Source: JACVRW01 sp963734365
GTDB taxonomy: Bacteria; Actinomycetota; Thermoleophilia; Solirubrobacterales; Thermoleophilaceae
Assembly (NCBI GenBank): GCA_963734365.1
Contig: CAVTGV010000004.1
Span: forward strand, 372,001-436,000
Direction of reading: 5' to 3'
Length of the DNA stretch: 64,000 bases
The position numbers and the translations under genes were made by a program. The notes beneath the pieces are model-generated. The model saw only the letters and a program-made list of their open reading frames with translations, searched no databases and had not been told where the DNA came from. Every line of letters begins with the position of its first letter. Position 1 is the stretch's first letter. Positions 8,245-17,018 of the stretch are shown one piece after another.

Positions 8245-9828
8245 GTGGCCGGCGTCGCGTCCAGCCCCCGCGCCGTGCCCCGCCTCGGCTCCGTGCCGAG
8301 CAGCTTCCTCCTGCCGGCCGCCGTGCTGCTCGGGCTGTTCGTGGTCTCGCTGTACCTGCGCACCAACTCGCTCGGCGAGTCCCTGTGGATGGACGAGGGA
8401 CTGTCGATCGGGATCGCCTCGCAGCCGTTGTTCGACATCCCGGGCGTGCTCCGCGTGGACGGCTCGCCGCCGCTCTACTACATGCTGCTCTCGGTCTGGA
8501 TGGACGTCTTCGGCGACGGGCCCGCCGATACCCAGGGACTGTCCGTCGCCGTTGCCCTGCTCGCAATCCCGGGCGGGATGTGGGCGGGCTGGAGCCTGTT
8601 CGGGCGCCGCGCCGGCCTGATGTGCGCCGCCCTCTGCGCCGTCAACCCGTTCCTCACGGGCTACGCGCAGGAGACGCGCATGTACGCGCTGATGCTGGTG
8701 CTGTCACTGCTCGCGACTGCGGCCTTCCTGCACGTGTTCGCCTTCGGGCGCCGGCGCTACCTGCCGCTCTTCATGGTGCTGCTGGCGGCCATGCTCTACA
8801 CCCACAACTGGGGGCTGTTCCTGGCCGTCGGGCTCGTCTGCGCCCTCGTGCCCTGCTGGTATGTGTCCGAGGTCAGGTCGAGCTTCTGGAAGGACGCGCT
8901 GATCGGCTTCGGCGGCGCCGCGCTGCTCTACCTGCCCTGGGTGCCGACCCTTCTGCACCAGGTCCAGCACACCGGGGCTCCCTGGCTGAACCCGCCCAAC
9001 TTCGGCGCGCCGATCCAGATCTCGAAGAACCTGCTCGGTGGAGGGACCCCCACCGTCGCGCTCGTGCTGGCCGGCGGGTCGGGACTGGTGGCGATCCTCC
9101 AGCGCCGCGTGGAGGACAAGGAACGCACGGCGCTGATCGCGGGCGCCGTGATCGTCCTGGCCACCCTGGTGGTGGCCTGGGTGGTGTCCCAGGTCTCCCC
9201 GGCCTGGACCACGCGCTACCTGGGCGTGCTGCTCGGCCCGATGCTCCTGGTGGCCGCGCTGGGGCTGGCGCGGGCCGGCAACCTCGGACTCGTCGCGCTG
9301 GTGATCATCGTGGGGATCTGGGCCATCCCGCGCTCCTACGGCCTGGAGAACAAGTCGAACGCCGCCGACCTGCGCAAGGCGACCGTGGGGGAGAACCTCA
9401 TGCACGAGGGTGACCTGGTGATCTCCATGCAACCCGAGCAGGGGCCCCTGCTGGCCTACCACCTGGAGGAACTGGGCGGCGGCCCCGACCTCAAATTTGC
9501 CAGTCCGCTGGGCGCTGTGAAGAACGACCGGGTGATGGATTGGACCGACGGCGGACAGCGAATGGAGGACGCCACCGTCTCGAAAAACCTCGCTCCGCTC
9601 GTTGCTAACCTGCCCGTCGGCGGGCGGGTCCTCATCGTGCATCCGGTCACGACCCGGGCGGATGACTGGGACGCGCCCTGGACGCAGCTGGTGAGGCGCC
9701 GGTCAGCACAGTGGGGTGCCTGGCTGACGCAGAACAAGGACCTGAGGCGGGTCGCAGTGGTGCCCCCCAACTATCGCCGCGCCACGCGAATCGGCGTTCG
9801 GGGAGTGCTCTACGAGAAGACCGGATGA
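8245..9828 (+). CDS. glycosyltransferase family 39-like (GT-C) membrane protein
   Basis: A 527-residue polytopic protein. After the first membrane helix comes LGESLWMDEGLS, the acidic loop of the GT-39/ArnT-type superfamily, followed by SPPLYYMLL, the usual second loop signature. About ten hydrophobic segments precede a soluble C-terminal domain of about 140 residues. The GTG start is supported by TAGGAT at 8232-8237, 7 nt before it, and by the absence of a ribosome binding site. The stop overlaps the next gene by ATGA. It probably transfers a sugar from a polyprenyl phosphate to a protein or lipid outside the membrane. The substrate is not deducible. Confidence 0.75.
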   Translation: MAGVASSPRAVPRLGSVPSSFLLPAAVLLGLFVVSLYLRTNSLGESLWMDEGLSIGIASQPLFDIPGVLRVDGSPPLYYMLLSVWMDVFGDGPADTQGLSVAVALLAIPGGMWAGWSLFGRRAGLMCAALCAVNPFLTGYAQETRMYALMLVLSLLATAAFLHVFAFGRRRYLPLFMVLLAAMLYTHNWGLFLAVGLVCALVPCWYVSEVRSSFWKDALIGFGGAALLYLPWVPTLLHQVQHTGAPWLNPPNFGAPIQISKNLLGGGTPTVALVLAGGSGLVAILQRRVEDKERTALIAGAVIVLATLVVAWVVSQVSPAWTTRYLGVLLGPMLLVAALGLARAGNLGLVALVIIVGIWAIPRSYGLENKSNAADLRKATVGENLMHEGDLVISMQPEQGPLLAYHLEELGGGPDLKFASPLGAVKNDRVMDWTDGGQRMEDATVSKNLAPLVANLPVGGRVLIVHPVTTRADDWDAPWTQLVRRRSAQWGAWLTQNKDLRRVAVVPPNYRRATRIGVRGVLYEKTG

Positions 9829-11354
9829 CCGAGACCAACAAGACGCAGACCGCACAGATCGCACGCCCCGAGATGCGTGAGAAGCCGACCGTGATCCTCG
9901 GAGGCGGCCCGGCCGGGCTCACCGCGGGCTACGTCCTGGCCAAGCAGGGCCTGCCGGTGATCGTGCTCGAGGCCGAGAACCAGGTGGGCGGCATCGCCAA
10001 GACCGCGGTGCGCGACGGCTATCGCTTCGACCTCGGCGGCCACCGCTTCTTCACCAAGGTGAAGGAGGTGGACGACCTGTGGCACGAGATCATGAAGGAG
10101 GAGTTCCTCAGGCGTCCCCGCATGTCGCGGATCTACTGGCGCGACCGGCACGGCGAGGCCAAGTTCCTCGACTACCCACTGCGCGGGCCCGACGTGATGA
10201 AGAAGCTGGGCCCGGTCGACCTCACCAAGGCGCTCTTGTCCTACCTGTGGGCTGCGGTCAAGCCCAAGGGCAAGGAGGAGACCTACGAGCAGTGGGTGTC
10301 CAACCGCTTCGGGCGTTACCTCTTCAACCAGTTCTTCAAGTCCTACACGGAGAAGGTCTGGGGCGTGCCCACGTCCGAGATCCGCGCGGACTGGGCCGCC
10401 CAGCGGATCAAGAACCTGTCCTTCTTCCGCGCCGCCTGGTCGGCCTTCTTCGGCAACCGGGACAACAAGGTCACGAGCCTCATCTCCGAGTTCAACTACC
10501 CGCGCCTGGGCCCCGGCCAGATGTGGGAGCAGATGACCGAGGACATCAGGGCGCTCGGTGGCCAGGTCCTGCTCGAGACCAAGGCGACGAAGCTCGAGTT
10601 CGAGGGTGACCGCTGCGTGAGGGTCCATGCCGGCGACCAGGTCTTCGAGCCCTCCGCCGTGATCTCCTCGCTGCCGCTGCGCAACACCGTCGGCATGTCC
10701 GAGCCCAGGCCCGCTCCCGAGGTGATGGCTGCTGCCAAGGGCCTGCGCTACCGCGACTTCCTGACGGTGGCCGTGGTGCTCAACGGCGAGGACCTGTTCC
10801 CGGACAACTGGATCTACATCCACGATCCGAACGTGAACGTGGGCCGCATCCAGAACTTCCGCTCGTGGAGCCCGGCGATGGTCCCGGACCCTTCGAAGGC
10901 GTGCGTGGGGCTCGAGTTCTTCTGCTTCGCCGGCGACAAGCTCTGGGAGTCCGACGACGACGACCTCGTCCGGCTCGGCATGCGCGAGCTCGAGCAGCTC
11001 GGGCTGGCCCGTGCCGATCAGCTCGAGTTCGGCTTCGTCGAGCGCGTGCCGAAGGCCTACCCGATGTACGACGCCGACTACTCCGAGCGCGTGCACGCGA
11101 TCCGCTCGTGGCTCGACGGGCTCGACAACTTCATCCAGGTCGGCCGCAACGGGCTGCACCGCTACAACAACTCCGACCACTCCTCGCTCACCGCCATGCG
11201 CGCGGTGGACAACCTCGTGAAGGGCACCGACCACGACATCTGGGCGGTCAACGCCGAGTCGGTCTACCACGAGGAGGGCAAGGAGGAGGAGGGCGAGCAG
11301 CCCTACATCGAGGCACCGGAGACAGAATCGATGAAGGAACCGCTCCACTCCTGA
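9825..11354 (+). CDS. NAD(P)/FAD-dependent oxidoreductase, UDP-galactopyranose mutase-like
   Basis: A 509-residue flavoprotein. The dinucleotide-binding motif GGGPAGLTAGY lies near residues 25-35, followed by a Glu at the end of the second strand (VLEAE), then GGHRFFTK, a segment shared with UDP-galactopyranose mutases and amine-oxidase-like proteins. It is longer than a typical Glf (about 370-400 residues), so I leave the symbol blank. A role in making a furanose or other modified sugar for the envelope fits its place directly behind a GT-C gene (4-nt ATGA overlap). A protoporphyrinogen-oxidase-like function is the alternative. The last ~25 residues are acidic and not conserved-looking. Confidence 0.75.
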   Translation: MTETNKTQTAQIARPEMREKPTVILGGGPAGLTAGYVLAKQGLPVIVLEAENQVGGIAKTAVRDGYRFDLGGHRFFTKVKEVDDLWHEIMKEEFLRRPRMSRIYWRDRHGEAKFLDYPLRGPDVMKKLGPVDLTKALLSYLWAAVKPKGKEETYEQWVSNRFGRYLFNQFFKSYTEKVWGVPTSEIRADWAAQRIKNLSFFRAAWSAFFGNRDNKVTSLISEFNYPRLGPGQMWEQMTEDIRALGGQVLLETKATKLEFEGDRCVRVHAGDQVFEPSAVISSLPLRNTVGMSEPRPAPEVMAAAKGLRYRDFLTVAVVLNGEDLFPDNWIYIHDPNVNVGRIQNFRSWSPAMVPDPSKACVGLEFFCFAGDKLWESDDDDLVRLGMRELEQLGLARADQLEFGFVERVPKAYPMYDADYSERVHAIRSWLDGLDNFIQVGRNGLHRYNNSDHSSLTAMRAVDNLVKGTDHDIWAVNAESVYHEEGKEEEGEQPYIEAPETESMKEPLHS

Positions 11355-11513
11355 CGGCTGCGCGGCATCGCCTGCCGGCGTCCTCGCTCGCTCGCGTGCG
11401 GACCTCGAGGGCTCGCGCGCGCCGCGCTCGGGCACGCGTCGCTCACTGCGTCCTTGGCAGGCGGGCCGCTCGCTCGTCAGGAGCGGAGCGGCCGCTGCAC
11501 TCCTAGCCGGCTA

Positions 11514-12335
11514 ATGAGCGGCGCCGCCTTCGCCCTGGTACTCGGCGCCGCCTTCATGCATGCCTCGTGGAACGTCCTGCTCGCCGGGGCGCGTGACAGC
11601 GAGGCCGCCACCGCTGTGGCCACGCTCGCGGGTGTGACCGTGCTGCTGCCGCTGGCGATCGTCACGGGAGGCGTGAGCGACGCCGCTCTGCCCTTCGCGG
11701 CAGCCTCGGCGGCACTTCACGTGGCCTATCTCGCCCTGCTGGCCCGGGCCTACTCGGGGAGCGCGGTGAGCATCGTCTACCCGGTATCCAGGGGCACGGC
11801 TCCGGTGCTCGTGCTGGTGTTCGGCGCCCTCACCCTGGGCGAGGACGCGTCCGCGCCGCAGGTGGCCGGCGTGCTCGCGGTCTCCGCCGGGGTGTTCCTC
11901 GTGAGCGCTCGCGGCGAGTTCGCCCGGCGCGACCTCCTCTTCGGGCTGGCGATCGCGCTCACGATCGCCTCCTACACGCTGGTGGACGCCCGCGGCGTGG
12001 ACCACGCCCAGCCGGCCGCCTACCTGGCGCTGCTGCTCACGCCGTCGGCGGTGATCTACGCGGCCGCGCTCCTGATCGCGGGAAGGGGCCCGCAGATGCG
12101 CGCCGAGCTGAGTCCGCGGGCGCTGCTCACCGGTGTGCTGCAGGTGGGGGCGTACGGCCTGGTGCTCGCCGCCCTGCGCCTGGCCGACGCCGCGCCGGTG
12201 GCCGCGGTGCGCGAGTCGAGCGTCGTGATCGCCGCGGTTCTCGCCGCGGTGTTCCTGCACGAGCGGGTGGACGCGGGCCGCTTCGCCGGCGCGGTGCTCG
12301 TGGCGGGCGGGGTGGCCGCGATCGCGCTGGGTTGA
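11514..12335 (+). CDS. EamA/DMT-family transporter
   Basis: A 273-residue protein made of two repeats of about five hydrophobic helices, the EamA (drug/metabolite transporter) architecture. The repeats end with SVVIAAVLAAVFLHERV in the second half and a corresponding LVFGALTLGE in the first. I start at ATG 11514, directly before the first helix. An extension to 11454 would add 20 polar residues. About 160 bp separate it from the flavoprotein gene, and that stretch holds nothing I recognise. The substrate is unknown; DMT proteins export amino acids or metabolites. Confidence 0.8.
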   Translation: MSGAAFALVLGAAFMHASWNVLLAGARDSEAATAVATLAGVTVLLPLAIVTGGVSDAALPFAAASAALHVAYLALLARAYSGSAVSIVYPVSRGTAPVLVLVFGALTLGEDASAPQVAGVLAVSAGVFLVSARGEFARRDLLFGLAIALTIASYTLVDARGVDHAQPAAYLALLLTPSAVIYAAALLIAGRGPQMRAELSPRALLTGVLQVGAYGLVLAALRLADAAPVAAVRESSVVIAAVLAAVFLHERVDAGRFAGAVLVAGGVAAIALG

Positions 12336-12347
12336 GCTCGCCGCGTA

Positions 12348-13811
12348 CTACTCGTAATACGGCAGCGGGCCGCCGGCCAGCTCCAGCACGTGCTGATAGA
12401 GCTCCTCGGACAGCTTGCGGTTCTTCTTCTCGATGTCGAAGAACTCGTGCGGGTCCTGGCGGAGGTCGTAAAGGGTGCGCTCGTTGCCCCGGTTGTCGCC
12501 GATCAGGACGTAGTCGTCGGTGCGGATGAAGAAGCGGTTGTACATCCCGCCGTAGTGCACCTCGCGCTTCTCGGGAGGCTGGTCGCCGTCCATCAGCCTC
12601 GACAGGTCGGTGCCCTCCATCCACTTCGGCGGGTCGAGGCCCAGCATCGACAGGACCGTGGGCCCGACGTCGTGAGTCGACGCGAAGAACTCGGTGGTCT
12701 TGCCGGCGGCCTTGTTCTCCGGGGTCACGAGGATCATCGGGACCTGGGCCAGCTCGGGGTGGAGCTGGGACGGCACCTTGCCGGTGTAGCCGCGCTCACC
12801 GAGCAGGTAGCCGTGGTCGGAGAGCATCACGATCACCGTGTTCTCATCCAGGCCGAGGTCGTAGAAGCGATCCATGAAGTGGCCGAGCCAGCGGTCGGTC
12901 ATCGTGACCTCTCCGGCGTAGATGGCGTGCAGGCGCCGCAGCAGCTCGGGCGTGAAGTTCTCGGCGAAGCCGTAGCGGGTCACGCCGATGTTCTGCACGT
13001 CCGGCCCGGCGTTGGAGTACAGGTCGATGTACTGCTCGGGAGTGCTCCAAGGCTCGTGCGGGTCGAAGCAGTCGACCACCATCGCGAAGGGCTGGCGCCG
13101 CTGGGCCCTCTGGAGCGTGTCCGCGGCGTCCTTGTACACGCGCGCCGCGCACGTCTCCTCCTCGTTCTGGCCCCTGCCGGTGTTGGCCAGGTACTTGCGC
13201 ATGCCGGGGATGTAGCGGTCGTCGCGCAGGAACGGCGGCAGCCACTTGTCCACCAGCTCCATCGACACGGTATCCGGCGACCGGTAGTAGCCGGACTGGC
13301 CGACGATCGTGCGCCACTCGTCGTAGGTCTTCCTAAAGCCCTCGTAGGCCTTGGTGAACGCGAGATGCGGGTTGTCGGACACCTGGACCGCCCAGTAGCC
13401 CTCGCTCTGCAGCGCCTTCGTGAACGTGTTCTGGTCGCCCTCGATGGGCAGCCAGCCGGGGCTCGTGCCGAGCTCCAGGTTGGGCTTCCAGTGGCGGTAG
13501 GGAAAGATCCGCCGGGAGGTGAAGATCGAGCGCCGTGCCGGGATGGTGACCATCGCCTCCGGGAAGGCGCGATTGAAGCGCAGCCCGCGCGCGGCCAGGG
13601 CGTCGACGTTGGGAGTCTGGATCTGAGGCGAGCCGTACGCTCCCACGTGGTCGGGGCGCAGGCTGTCGATGATCAGGACGAGGACGTTCAGGCGGCCGTC
13701 CCCGAGTCCGGCCGCGTTGCTGCTGCATCCGGCCGCGGGCAGCAGGGCGGCGCCGGCAGCCGAAGCGGCACCGGCCTGCAACAGCCGCCGGCGGCTCAGG
13801 CGCGCATCCAC
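12348..13811 (-). CDS. Tat-exported sulfatase-like hydrolase with Thr in the nucleophile position
   Basis: A 487-residue protein. The N-terminus SRRRLLQAG is a twin-arginine signal, followed by AAGC, so the export substrate may also be lipidated. The sulfatase/alkaline-phosphatase fold is clear: LIIDSLRPDHVG at the first metal site, TPNVDALAARG, and SDHGYLLGERG with the distal metal ligands. At the formylglycine position the sequence reads VTIPARRS. A Thr stands where Cys or Ser is needed for formylglycine, so sulfatase activity is doubtful and a Thr-nucleophile phosphodiesterase or transferase is more likely. The GTG start is supported by TAGCCT 8 nt upstream (minus strand). It converges with the EamA gene. 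Confidence 0.8.
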   Translation of the reverse strand: MDARLSRRRLLQAGAASAAGAALLPAAGCSSNAAGLGDGRLNVLVLIIDSLRPDHVGAYGSPQIQTPNVDALAARGLRFNRAFPEAMVTIPARRSIFTSRRIFPYRHWKPNLELGTSPGWLPIEGDQNTFTKALQSEGYWAVQVSDNPHLAFTKAYEGFRKTYDEWRTIVGQSGYYRSPDTVSMELVDKWLPPFLRDDRYIPGMRKYLANTGRGQNEEETCAARVYKDAADTLQRAQRRQPFAMVVDCFDPHEPWSTPEQYIDLYSNAGPDVQNIGVTRYGFAENFTPELLRRLHAIYAGEVTMTDRWLGHFMDRFYDLGLDENTVIVMLSDHGYLLGERGYTGKVPSQLHPELAQVPMILVTPENKAAGKTTEFFASTHDVGPTVLSMLGLDPPKWMEGTDLSRLMDGDQPPEKREVHYGGMYNRFFIRTDDYVLIGDNRGNERTLYDLRQDPHEFFDIEKKNRKLSEELYQHVLELAGGPLPYYE

Positions 13812-13819
13812 GCGGGTGG

Positions 13820-13825
13820 AGGCTA
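13820..13825 (-). promoter_or_regulatory. -10 box (TAGCCT), 8 nt before GTG of sulfatase-like gene
   Basis: TAGCCT on the minus strand is separated from the GTG start at 13811 by 8 nt. It is the same hexamer and spacing as at 15799-15804, 20401-20406 and 27787-27792. Confidence 0.65.
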
Positions 13826-13919
13826 GCGGAGGCGATCCGGCCTTCGGCGACGCCTACGTGCAGGTGAATCGCCACGTATTCTCGGCCGGCTCGTGCCCGC
13901 CGATCCACCTTCCCGTCCT

Positions 13920-13938
13920 GACCACCCATATGGTGGTC
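13920..13938. terminator. hairpin between the GT-C and sulfatase-like genes
   Basis: GACCACC, five-base loop CATAT, GGTGGTC: a perfect 7-bp stem about 35 nt after the stop of the GT-C gene (minus strand). No T-run follows. It may terminate that transcript, or serve as an operator for the sulfatase-like gene whose promoter lies about 95 bp further on. Confidence 0.4.
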
Positions 13939-13972
13939 TAACCGGGGAGGTGACGGATCTCGCCCCCGGGCG

Positions 13973-15790
13973 TCAGGAGAACGGCGCCGGCTCGCGCGCC
14001 TTCGGGATGCGCACCACGGGCGGCCCGTAGGCCTGGCGGCAGTCGTCGAGGCGGCGTACCTGCACCGTCGGCCCCGGGCGTTCGTAGGCCGGCGGATAGT
14101 TGTTGTAGGAGAGGTCGAAGCTGAAGGGCACCGGGTCCGCGCCTTCGTGGTAGGGGCTGAACTCGCGCAGCAAGCTCGACTCGCGTTCGAGCCGCCGGTA
14201 GTAGGCGCGGGCGTCGCGGTCGCCGGTCTCGAGGGCGCGCTCGCGCACCGTGTTGACCGTCATCACCAGGCAGTAGCCGTAGAGGCGGTAGTCGTCGATC
14301 ACCTCGGGGGCGAGCACCGCCTGGTAGGCCGAGGCGCGCACGCCGCCGTCCGGACGGGCGAACAGGCCGGGCTTGTACTGGGCGCAGACCCGGCGGCCGC
14401 CCTCTCCGGCGTAGGACCAACCGGGCTCGGTCCAGTCGTCGCGGCGCGGGCAGCGCGCGAGCCACGACGGGATGCGGCCCTCGGGATTCGAGCGGTACCA
14501 GCGGCCGGGCACGGCCGGCTCGACCGACACGCGCAGCTCCGGCGGGAAGCTCTCAGACAGCCAGGAGCGCGCCTGGCTGAGGGTGTCCTCGCGGCCCAGG
14601 ACCCGGGCGCTGCGAACGTCCGCGGCCAGGGGCTGGACGAGCACGATCGCGGTGAGTGCCGCGAGCACGAGGCCCCCGGCCAGAACCGGCCGCGGCGCGC
14701 CGAAGCGCGGCCCCCGCCGGCGCGAGAGGACTTCCTCGACCAGATCGGCCGCCCGCACCACTCCCACCGCCGCCAGCATCGCCAGCGCGGGGTAGGCGGG
14801 CAGCAGCCAGCGCCCGAAGTAGCGCGACTGAGTGGCGAGGTAGACGAGCAGGGCCAGCGGGAGCGCGATCAGCATCAGGCCACGCACCAGGTCGCGGCGC
14901 AGCACCAGCACGGCGCCCAGCGCGGCCGCGGCCAGCCCCGCCCAGCCGAGCCCCCACGTGAGGCTGTCTAGGTAGTAGGACAGGCCGCCCGACTCCTGAC
15001 CGGGCTTGCGATCGTTGGCCGCGACGTCGGCCTGGTCGCGGAGGTCGCCCCACCACTGATCCAGCGAGCCGAACAGATAGGGATTGAGCACCACGAACAC
15101 GAGCGCCGCGAGTCCCGCGCCGAGCGCCACGCCGCCGAGCACTCGCGCTCCGTCGAAGCGCACGCGCGCCAGCGCCGCGATGCCCAGCGGCAGCAGCACC
15201 AGGCCCGCGGTGTACTTGAAGGAGATCGCCAGTCCGGCCGCGGCTCCCGCCAGGGCGTAGTCACGGGTCCGCCCGTGATCGGCCGCGCGCACCGACCACA
15301 GGAGCGCCAGCGCCACTCCCATGAGCGCCCCCACGTCGGTCACCGCCACGCGCGAGTAGGCCACCGGTAGGAAGGCGAAGCTGAGCACGGCCGCCGCCAC
15401 CAGGCCCTCGCGCACGTCCCAGAGCCGCCGGGCCGCCCAGTAGGTGGCGCCCACGCCCACCATGCAGAGCCCCGCGGCCAGCACGCGGGCGGCCACCCAG
15501 ATCGAGGTCGGATCCTTGTCGAACTGGTCCGTGACGTTGCCGTAGGGCAGGTCGAACAGGAAGCCGAGCGGCCCGTACATCACGCGCAGCAGCGCGTACA
15601 GCACGTACGTAAAGGCGGCCGGGTTCTGGTAGTAGCCGGGGTCGAAGTCCTGCCAGAACATCTCCACGGCACGGCTGGCGAAGTGCATCTCCTCGTCGAC
15701 GGAGTAGACGAACGGGAGGCCGTAGTCGATGTTCCAGATCCGTAGCGCGAACCCGGCCACGAGGATCAGCGCGAGGATGAGGCGGTGCAC
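13973..15790 (-). CDS. glycosyltransferase family 39-like (GT-C) membrane protein
   Basis: About 605 residues. The first helix is followed by YSVDEEMHFASRA, the acidic GT-39 loop, and YYQNPAAFTYVLYAL, the second loop. About ten further membrane segments precede a soluble extracytoplasmic C-terminal domain of about 200 residues. I chose GTG 15790 because TAGCCT lies exactly 8 nt upstream (15799-15804, minus strand), the same spacing as in the sulfatase gene that follows it on this strand. The alternative TTG at 15868 would put the start inside a palindrome that looks regulatory. It probably glycosylates a lipid or protein outside the membrane. The substrate is unknown. Confidence 0.75.
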   Translation of the reverse strand: MHRLILALILVAGFALRIWNIDYGLPFVYSVDEEMHFASRAVEMFWQDFDPGYYQNPAAFTYVLYALLRVMYGPLGFLFDLPYGNVTDQFDKDPTSIWVAARVLAAGLCMVGVGATYWAARRLWDVREGLVAAAVLSFAFLPVAYSRVAVTDVGALMGVALALLWSVRAADHGRTRDYALAGAAAGLAISFKYTAGLVLLPLGIAALARVRFDGARVLGGVALGAGLAALVFVVLNPYLFGSLDQWWGDLRDQADVAANDRKPGQESGGLSYYLDSLTWGLGWAGLAAAALGAVLVLRRDLVRGLMLIALPLALLVYLATQSRYFGRWLLPAYPALAMLAAVGVVRAADLVEEVLSRRRGPRFGAPRPVLAGGLVLAALTAIVLVQPLAADVRSARVLGREDTLSQARSWLSESFPPELRVSVEPAVPGRWYRSNPEGRIPSWLARCPRRDDWTEPGWSYAGEGGRRVCAQYKPGLFARPDGGVRASAYQAVLAPEVIDDYRLYGYCLVMTVNTVRERALETGDRDARAYYRRLERESSLLREFSPYHEGADPVPFSFDLSYNNYPPAYERPGPTVQVRRLDDCRQAYGPPVVRIPKAREPAPFS

Positions 15791-15798
15791 GCGGCGGG

Positions 15799-15804
15799 AG
15801 GCTA
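15799..15804 (-). promoter_or_regulatory. -10 box (TAGCCT), 8 nt before GTG of GT-C gene
   Basis: TAGCCT on the minus strand with 8 nt to GTG 15790. It decides the start of this gene against the longer frame to TTG 15868. Confidence 0.65.
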
Positions 15805-15852
15805 GATCACGCCCCGCCCACGGGCCGGTGGGGCGGACGGGCGCTGGTAATG

Positions 15853-15868
15853 TTGACTCGCGAGTCAA
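15853..15868. promoter_or_regulatory. 16-bp perfect palindrome, candidate operator of ribD / divergent GT-C gene
   Basis: TTGACTCGCGAGTCAA is a perfect inverted repeat in the ~100 bp between the divergent ribD and GT-C starts. TAATGT at 15848-15853 directly precedes it on the plus strand and could be the -10 box of the rib operon. The palindrome would then cover the transcription start. It looks like a binding site for a dimeric repressor, which is not identified. Confidence 0.5.
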
Positions 15869-15891
15869 TCAACTGTCCAGAGGCGCCTGCG

Positions 15892-17016
15892 ATGCCCGAT
15901 ATCACCGTTCCAGAGCGCGATGCGCGACATCTTCACCGGGCCATCGAGCTGGCCGGGCTCGCGCGGGGGCAGGTGAGCCCGAACCCCATGGTCGGGGCCG
16001 TGATCGTCAAGTCCGGGCGCGTGATTGGCGAGGGCGTGACCCAGCCGCCGGGCGAGGGCCACGCGGAGCGCATGGCGCTCGGCGCGTGCGACGAGAGCCC
16101 CGAGGGCGCGACCCTGTACGTGTCCCTCGAGCCGTGCTGCCACCACGGGCGCACGCCGCCGTGCACCGAGGCCATCGTCGAGGCCGGAATCGCGCGCGTG
16201 GTGATCGCCTCCGACGACCCCACTCCGAAGGCGGCGGGCCGCGGCCCCGGGATCCTGCGCGACGAGGGCGTGGAGGTCAGCTTCATGGACGGCGAGGTGG
16301 CCGACGCCGCGCGCCTCCTCAACCAGCCCTTCCGCAAGCACGCCCGCACCGGCCGCCCCCTCGTGGTCTTCAAGACCGCGATGACTCTCGACGGCAAGGT
16401 GGCCACGCCCGCCGGCGACTCGCAGTGGATCTCGGGCGAGGCCAGCCGGGCGCGGGGTCACCGCTGGCGCGCCGAGTCCGATGCCGTGGCGGTGGGCATC
16501 GGCACCGCGCTGATGGACGACCCTCAGCTCACCGCCCGCATCGAGGGAGTGGCCCGCCAGCCCCGCCGCGTCGTCTTCGACTCCGAGGCCCGCCTGCCGC
16601 TCGACTCCCAGCTGGTCCGCGGTGTTGCCGACGTGCCCGTGACCGTGGTGTGCGGGCGCGCCGCGTCACGCACCTCGGTCCAGGCCCTGGAGTCCGCGGG
16701 CGTGGACGTGTTCGTGGCCACCGGGGGCAATGAGGCGGCTCGGGCGGCCTCGGCGCTCGACGGACTCGGGCAGCGCGACATCCAATCGGTTCTGCTCGAG
16801 GGCGGCCCGCACCTCGCCGGCGCTTTCCTGGAGGCGGCCGAGATCGACGAGGCGCGCATCTTCATCGCCCCGTTCATGATCGGAGGGGCGAAGGCCAAGA
16901 CCGCCGTGGAGGGAATCGGCGTCGCGGAGATCGCGGGCGCCGCGCGCCCGATCGCGGTGGAGACCGAGCGCATCGACGACGACGTGCTGATCACGGCGCG
17001 TTTCAAGGAGTGGTGA
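15892..17016 (+). CDS. ribD: bifunctional riboflavin deaminase/reductase RibD
   Basis: A 374-residue protein that catalyses the second and third steps of riboflavin synthesis: deamination of diaminohydroxyphosphoribosylaminopyrimidine, then reduction of its ribosyl group. The N-terminal deaminase has the zinc site HAERMALG and PCCHHGRTPPC (about residues 60-95). The C-terminal reductase starts near residue 165 with VVFKTAMTLDGKVAT. The ATG 15892 start follows an AGAGG at about 13 nt. An upstream in-frame ATG (15850) would run through the 16-bp palindrome. It is first gene of the rib group and is divergent from the GT-C gene. I looked for an FMN riboswitch upstream and saw none. Confidence 0.92.
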   Translation: MPDITVPERDARHLHRAIELAGLARGQVSPNPMVGAVIVKSGRVIGEGVTQPPGEGHAERMALGACDESPEGATLYVSLEPCCHHGRTPPCTEAIVEAGIARVVIASDDPTPKAAGRGPGILRDEGVEVSFMDGEVADAARLLNQPFRKHARTGRPLVVFKTAMTLDGKVATPAGDSQWISGEASRARGHRWRAESDAVAVGIGTALMDDPQLTARIEGVARQPRRVVFDSEARLPLDSQLVRGVADVPVTVVCGRAASRTSVQALESAGVDVFVATGGNEAARAASALDGLGQRDIQSVLLEGGPHLAGAFLEAAEIDEARIFIAPFMIGGAKAKTAVEGIGVAEIAGAARPIAVETERIDDDVLITARFKEW

Positions 17017-17018
17017 GG

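Noticed and set aside
11355..11513. Non-coding RNA or gene in the gap before the EamA gene
   Set aside because: The stretch is GC-rich with short frames only. A weak similarity of its end to the end of the preceding gene (both encode ...PLHS) is too short to interpret.
15791..15891. FMN riboswitch upstream of ribD
   Set aside because: The ~100 bp gap lacks the conserved RFN-element segments; only a short palindrome and -10-like boxes are visible.
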